A stretch of 64,000 bases of DNA from Amylostereum areolatum (Eukaryota > Basidiomycota > Agaricomycetes > Russulales > Stereaceae): assembly GCA_012932865.1 (NCBI GenBank), contig SAXG01000002.1:930001-994000 (forward strand). Direction: 5' to 3'. The translations under genes and the position numbers were made by a program. Of this stretch, positions 60,603 through 64,000 are shown in pieces. Numbering within the stretch: position 1 is the stretch's first letter; the number at the start of each line of letters is the position of its first letter. The notes under the pieces are model-generated. The model was not told the origin of the DNA. It did not search any database and saw only the letters and a program-made list of their open reading frames with translations.

Positions 60603-60797
60603 CTAACTTCGCGCTACGCGGCCAGCACGAAGCCAGTCTACCGCGTGGATGACCTTCTTCTTGGGCTTCTTCTTGCGTTCTTTCCTTTGTGTGGCACTGC
60701 GCGCCGCCTGTATCAAGCCCTCAAACACGCTGGACGCCTTGTCTAACATGTGCAGTTCATGTCGATAGAATGGGTCCGGCGGATCGAAGTCATGAAG
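60603..60797 (-). pseudogene. Orphan terminal exon or gene fragment
   Basis: On the minus strand a frame of 64 codons, closed upstream by TGA, reads FDPPDPFYRHELHMLDKASS, FEGLIQAARSATQRKERKKK and VIHAVDWLRAGRVARS, then TAG. Its amino-acid pattern, with amphipathic helix, basic patch and ordered end, looks like real protein. There is no suitable ATG before the internal Met (60749), and no matching upstream exon was found. It may be the 3' remnant of a lost gene or the last exon of an unrecognised one. I do not recognise the family. Confidence 0.35.
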
Positions 60798-62144
60798 TCA
60801 TATGGCTAGGTTCGCCGAGGGGTTTTGTACGTCCTGTACGCCCCTTACCAGCCCATGTGTTCACAGATCGCAATCCCGCATTCTGCTTCTACAAACTGTA
60901 AGTGATATGTCGCGGTGTGATGTCATCCCGCCTCGAAATGATCAATCTCCCCGGCGCGCGCAGATTATCGCCTTTTATCATGGCAGATTCCTTATCTGTA
61001 CTTTTCTCTGCGGGACCTGTGACGCTATGGTGGCGAACCCAGAAACCCCGAGAGAACTCCGCGCTTCATCCAGACATCGCGCCCGGAATCTACCCCCAAG
61101 CCGGGCGGGAAAAGCTCGCCGCGAGCTGAATGTATTATGATCCTACGACTTCCCGAGGTTGGTACCAAGTTACACCTTCAATCCCGAAACCCGCGCCGCC
61201 ACTCCTCAAAAGCTGCTATAGTACATATGGCCACGACACTTTGCCCATGTTCTCGCGTTTTGGAATCACGGTTCGGTCACTGAACACCACCCTCCATTTA
61301 TCGGCTCTTTCGACTATCGAGGTTGCGGGTTGGATCCTACATCCTCGACGTCCCGGGTGACCCAAACGTCTCTTGGGTATGCTGACGAGCATAGCGGCAC
61401 AGAGTTGGTGAATATCATCGGCGATCCCTGTCCTGATCGAATGTTGAACGCCGACTGCAGGAGGAGGAGTCCTCCACACAGGAACCATGTCACCCTCTTT
61501 CCTTTTTCGGCACTCAACCCTTAGTCAATGGACCCGAGGGTATGGCGACCTCCTTTCTGACCTCCAAGTCTTACAGCAATTTGCAGAACCTTGTAGCGGT
61601 CCCATTTCAAATACATTTGTGGGAGTTTGATCACCGACGGGATGCCGATCGATGCCGAGGTGGGTCGCCCCGTCTGGGTATCACGTGACTTGCCGACGCT
61701 GATGACCCCGCCACGTCCCCGCCCTCCGCTCACCGTTGACCGCGTTGCCCATCGCTCGCTCCCGCCACTCCATCCCCGCTCCCCTCAACTGTATTTCATG
61801 TCGGAGAGAAGGCACGTACACTCTGCTGAAGCTCAATACAGAAGTTTGCGCTGAGGACGAGATTGGTGTGCCGTCGACGTCGAGGATGACGATGCCGCCG
61901 CGGTGCGCTGCCGCCCAAGTCGGGCGAGACGTCGGGCGGGGGGGCCCCGGCGGCGACAGCCCCTGGAACTCTTTTCGGCATCACCCGGTCGGATCATGAA
62001 ACCCGTGCCCTCGAGTTCGAATCACGGCCGCTACAGGAGAGGGATGACAGGTGAGAGAGGGTTACCTGGGATGCCAACAAAGCAGGTGGACCAGACGGAG
62101 ACCGAGATAAGACCAGGGAACCCAGTGAGCCAGGGGACAGAGAG

Positions 62145-62290
62145 CCAGGACCAGAGAGGAGCGCGAGCGGGACCAAGATCGCGAGCGAGGACCAAGACCG
62201 CAAGCAAAAATCGAGAGACCGAGAGTAAAGTTCAAGACCACGAGCAAAGTTCAAGACCAGGAGTAAAGTTCAAGGCCGCGAGCGAAGGTG
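62145..62290. repeat. Degenerate minisatellite, about 19-nt unit
   Basis: Three clean units of 19 nt start at 62225, 62244 and 62263 (pattern GYAAAGTTCAAGRCCRSGA). Upstream, looser units of 18-21 nt (GACCAAGA-CGCGAGC type) extend the array to about 62145. The repeats explain the long charged frames on both strands here, which should not be taken as genes. Confidence 0.7.
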
Positions 62291-62584
62291 AGGACGACTG
62301 CCAGCGACAACAAGAGGGGCGCCGGAGCATGTGCAAATCCTGAATGCTGTCGCGAGGGCAGGTGGGCGGTAAGTGAATAGAACACGCACCATGGTCCAGA
62401 CTCTGGATGATGCCCACATGAGAGTGTCGAAGGGAGAGTCCATACCCAACCCTTCGTACATCCACGGAAACCCTGACGCGCCGTCCAAATCTCGGTACGT
62501 CGGAGTCGCCCATTACAGATGAGGGGTTATGGCACGAGGATGACAGGAGTGTGCCCCAGTGCGCTACAAACCCGAGGACTCTGT

Positions 62585-62598
62585 GGGGGGGGGGGGGG
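62585..62598. repeat. Homopolymer run of 14 G
   Basis: A run of 14 G, followed by CCCGACCCC. Such runs are prone to length errors in sequencing. Confidence 0.9.
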
Positions 62599-63364
62599 CC
62601 CGACCCCGGATAATCGAAGGCCCTTTTGATGGCGGCATAAACCCTAAATCACGGCCCGCTAGATCATCTATTGTAGTGAATTAAAACCGACGTTGCGGGC
62701 TTAATAAAGTCAATCTCATCACAGTCCGGCCGGAGTCGTCGGCGACACACGTGCTGGCGCATCGGGTCCTCGGGAGATGTAATGGGTATCGTCCCCCTTG
62801 ACGCCCTTCGTGGTCTTTCGTACGGCTGGCCGCTCAGGAGCCCTTCCCTCGTGGCCGAGTTGTGGCCTGAGATGGAGGATTATAGGGGTAAAGAGTGGAC
62901 ATCGCGATAAAATCCATCGACATAGAGCGAGGCAGGCGATCACATGGAGCTCAAGACCCCGTTATGGAAACACTCCTCGATGATAAATCATCAACGACGT
63001 GGTTGTGCTGCTGGCTGATTGCTCCACTGGCAGATTCGTTGGTATAGCTATGTCCTTGAAGGTCTCCGATTTTGCACCGGTACCTAGGCCTTCGTACCCG
63101 ACAGCGAGCTCGTAGCTCCATCCTGTGACAGGGCAAATTTCTTTACAAACCGAGGCTCTCGCCCTCGCCCTAGGTAACACATGGAAAACCTCGGCGCCCC
63201 TTGGGGGACTTCTATGGAATGCATCACATCCAACCGCCATGCAAGTGGACTGCGACCACATGTATAGCCTTACATTGGAACCCTCCGTGCACAGGTGGTC
63301 CTGGAGGTCCACATGCTCAGCCATGCCAGCAACGCGAGCAACGGAATACTTGGCCTCCCGATCA

Positions 63365-63372
63365 TATATAAA
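63365..63372 (+). promoter_or_regulatory. TATA element of the right-edge TmpB-like gene
   Basis: TATATAAA lies about 54-60 nt upstream of the ATG at 63426, the expected spacing for a fungal core promoter. Confidence 0.5.
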
Positions 63373-63425
63373 TCCGCCGTTCGTCAATTTGGAGGGACAT
63401 CCCTTTCGATTCCCCTGCACGGGCC

Positions 63426-64000
63426 ATGGCATCCCAAGTCTCTGGCGTTGCCACTCTTCCCCCCCAAGAGCAGGAACTCTTCGCCGCCTTTGGCTTCGGT
63501 GACGCTGTAGCAGTCCCGTTCCAATGCGTTCACCACTCCTTTGAATATCACGCCTCGGCGCAACCCGACGCGATCGCCGTCGAACACCTTTCGGACTCCA
63601 TCACCTATGGCCAGCTTGACCGTAGTGCCAACCGCCTCGCTGCCGACCTTCGCATCATGGGCGTCTCACGGGGCTCGCGCGTTTGCATTCTCGCCCAACG
63701 TTCGATCCAGCTCGTGGTCGGCATCCTTGCAACACTCAAGGCCGGAGCGTGCTACGTTCCTCTGGATGGCAGCATCGTAACCCAATCGACGTTGGAGCAC
63801 GTTATCTCTGACTCAGGCAGCATTCTTGTACTTGCTCTGGACGAGTATCGTCATCGCGTGCACGGTGTCCCCATTATCGGCCTCGACGATGTCGTCGTCC
63901 CGGACGACAACCGTAACTATCCCAAACCCCACGACGTATCCCGGGCCACGGACGGCGTATACATCATTTACACCTCTGGTATAGTCATCGCTTTTTTCGC
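63426..64000 (+). CDS. Adenylate-forming enzyme (TmpB-like), copy 2, 3' end outside window
   Basis: From the ATG at 63426 (MASQVSGVATLPPQEQELF) the frame gives the first part of an adenylation domain: [69 protein letters not shown] and VYIIYTSG. It then enters an intron (GTATAG) at the same point as copy 1. Long blocks are identical or nearly so to the gene at 47.2-51.1 kb, so the two are paralogues in opposite orientation. Whether this copy also carries the TmpA-type membrane half cannot be seen. If not, it would be a different NRPS-like enzyme. Confidence 0.85.
   Translation, partial: MASQVSGVATLPPQEQELFAAFGFGDAVAVPFQCVHHSFEYHASAQPDAIAVEHLSDSITYGQLDRSANRLAADLRIMGVSRGSRVCILAQRSIQLVVGILATLKAGACYVPLDGSIVTQSTLEHVISDSGSILVLALDEYRHRVHGVPIIGLDDVVVPDDNRNYPKPHDVSRATDGVYIIYTSGIVIAFF

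Larger units (their letters stand above)
60415..63425. other. Gene-poor region with low-complexity repeats
   Basis: About 3 kb without an intact gene, the longest such stretch here. It holds a short conserved-looking minus-strand exon (60603-60797), a degenerate purine-rich minisatellite (about 62060-62290), a 14-G run and a TATA element before the right-edge gene. Several small frames have no recognisable features. It could be decayed mobile DNA, but no terminal repeats or transposase motifs were found. Confidence 0.45.

Noticed and set aside
61985..62035. B-box-like GAGTTCGAATCACGG, possible tRNA or SINE
   Set aside because: The five bases on each side of TTCGAAT do not pair and no A box or acceptor stem was found upstream.
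61903..62343. 146-codon plus-strand frame rich in R, E, Q and K
   Set aside because: It is produced by the tandem repeat array; the antisense frames are equally long.

Overview
This window is nuclear DNA from a filamentous basidiomycete, most likely an Agaricomycete. The genes are tightly packed and cut by many introns of about 50-70 nt (GT-AG, occasionally GC-AG). The protein families are typical of mushroom-forming fungi: Zn(II)2Cys6 regulators with CxxCRxRKxKCDG clusters, an adenylation enzyme fused to a TmpA-type membrane oxidoreductase, and serine/proline-rich linkers. I see no operons, CRISPR array, prophage, rRNA or convincing tRNA. Intron borders were inferred by eye from splice signals plus conserved protein sequence.

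Layout: 1-1.2 kb, 3' part of a coiled-coil gene; 1.7-4.1 kb, WD40-cyclophilin (PPWD1-like); 4.5-6.3 kb, a hypothetical protein and a small membrane protein; 6.5-8.5 kb, RIO1 kinase; 8.6-11.0 kb, ILV3. From 12.2 to 20.4 kb all genes are on the plus strand and alternate Zn2Cys6 regulator, septin-like GTPase, double-Zn2Cys6 regulator, septin-like GTPase. 20.9-22.1 kb, chorismate mutase; 22.8-24.2 kb, DHHC palmitoyltransferase; 25.1-26.3 kb, THI4; 27.1-27.9 kb, proteasome chaperone Nas2/PSMD9; 28.0-30.3 kb, AidB-like acyl-CoA dehydrogenase; 30.5-31.5 kb, hotdog thioesterase; 31.7-34.1 kb, membrane-anchored coiled-coil protein, a paralogue of the gene at the left edge; 35.1-37.4 kb, ALG6; 37.7-39.0 kb, TAM41; 39.5-40.9 kb, NDK-fold protein without the catalytic histidine; 41.3-42.2 kb, derlin; 42.7-44.3 kb, multi-pass membrane protein; 45.0-46.5 kb, SET/MYND protein; 47.2-51.1 kb, TmpB-like adenylation/oxidoreductase; 52.1-57.2 kb, RAD50; 57.4-60.4 kb, M3 oligopeptidase; 60.4-63.4 kb, gene-poor repeats; from 63.4 kb, the 5' part of a second TmpB-like gene in opposite orientation.

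Most genes are single-copy housekeeping genes without a shared pathway. The unusual points are: the septin/zinc-cluster block, where the first septin-like gene can splice in frame into the zinc-cluster gene through a donor that contains its own stop codon; a DHHC gene whose conserved motif seems to need a one-nucleotide exon; a catalytically dead NDK fold with a repeat tail; and two inverted paralogue pairs (coiled-coil, TmpB-like). At about eleven places a conserved reading frame is broken by a single base, nearly always an extra one. This looks more like sequencing or assembly error than gene decay, and predicted proteins should be treated accordingly.
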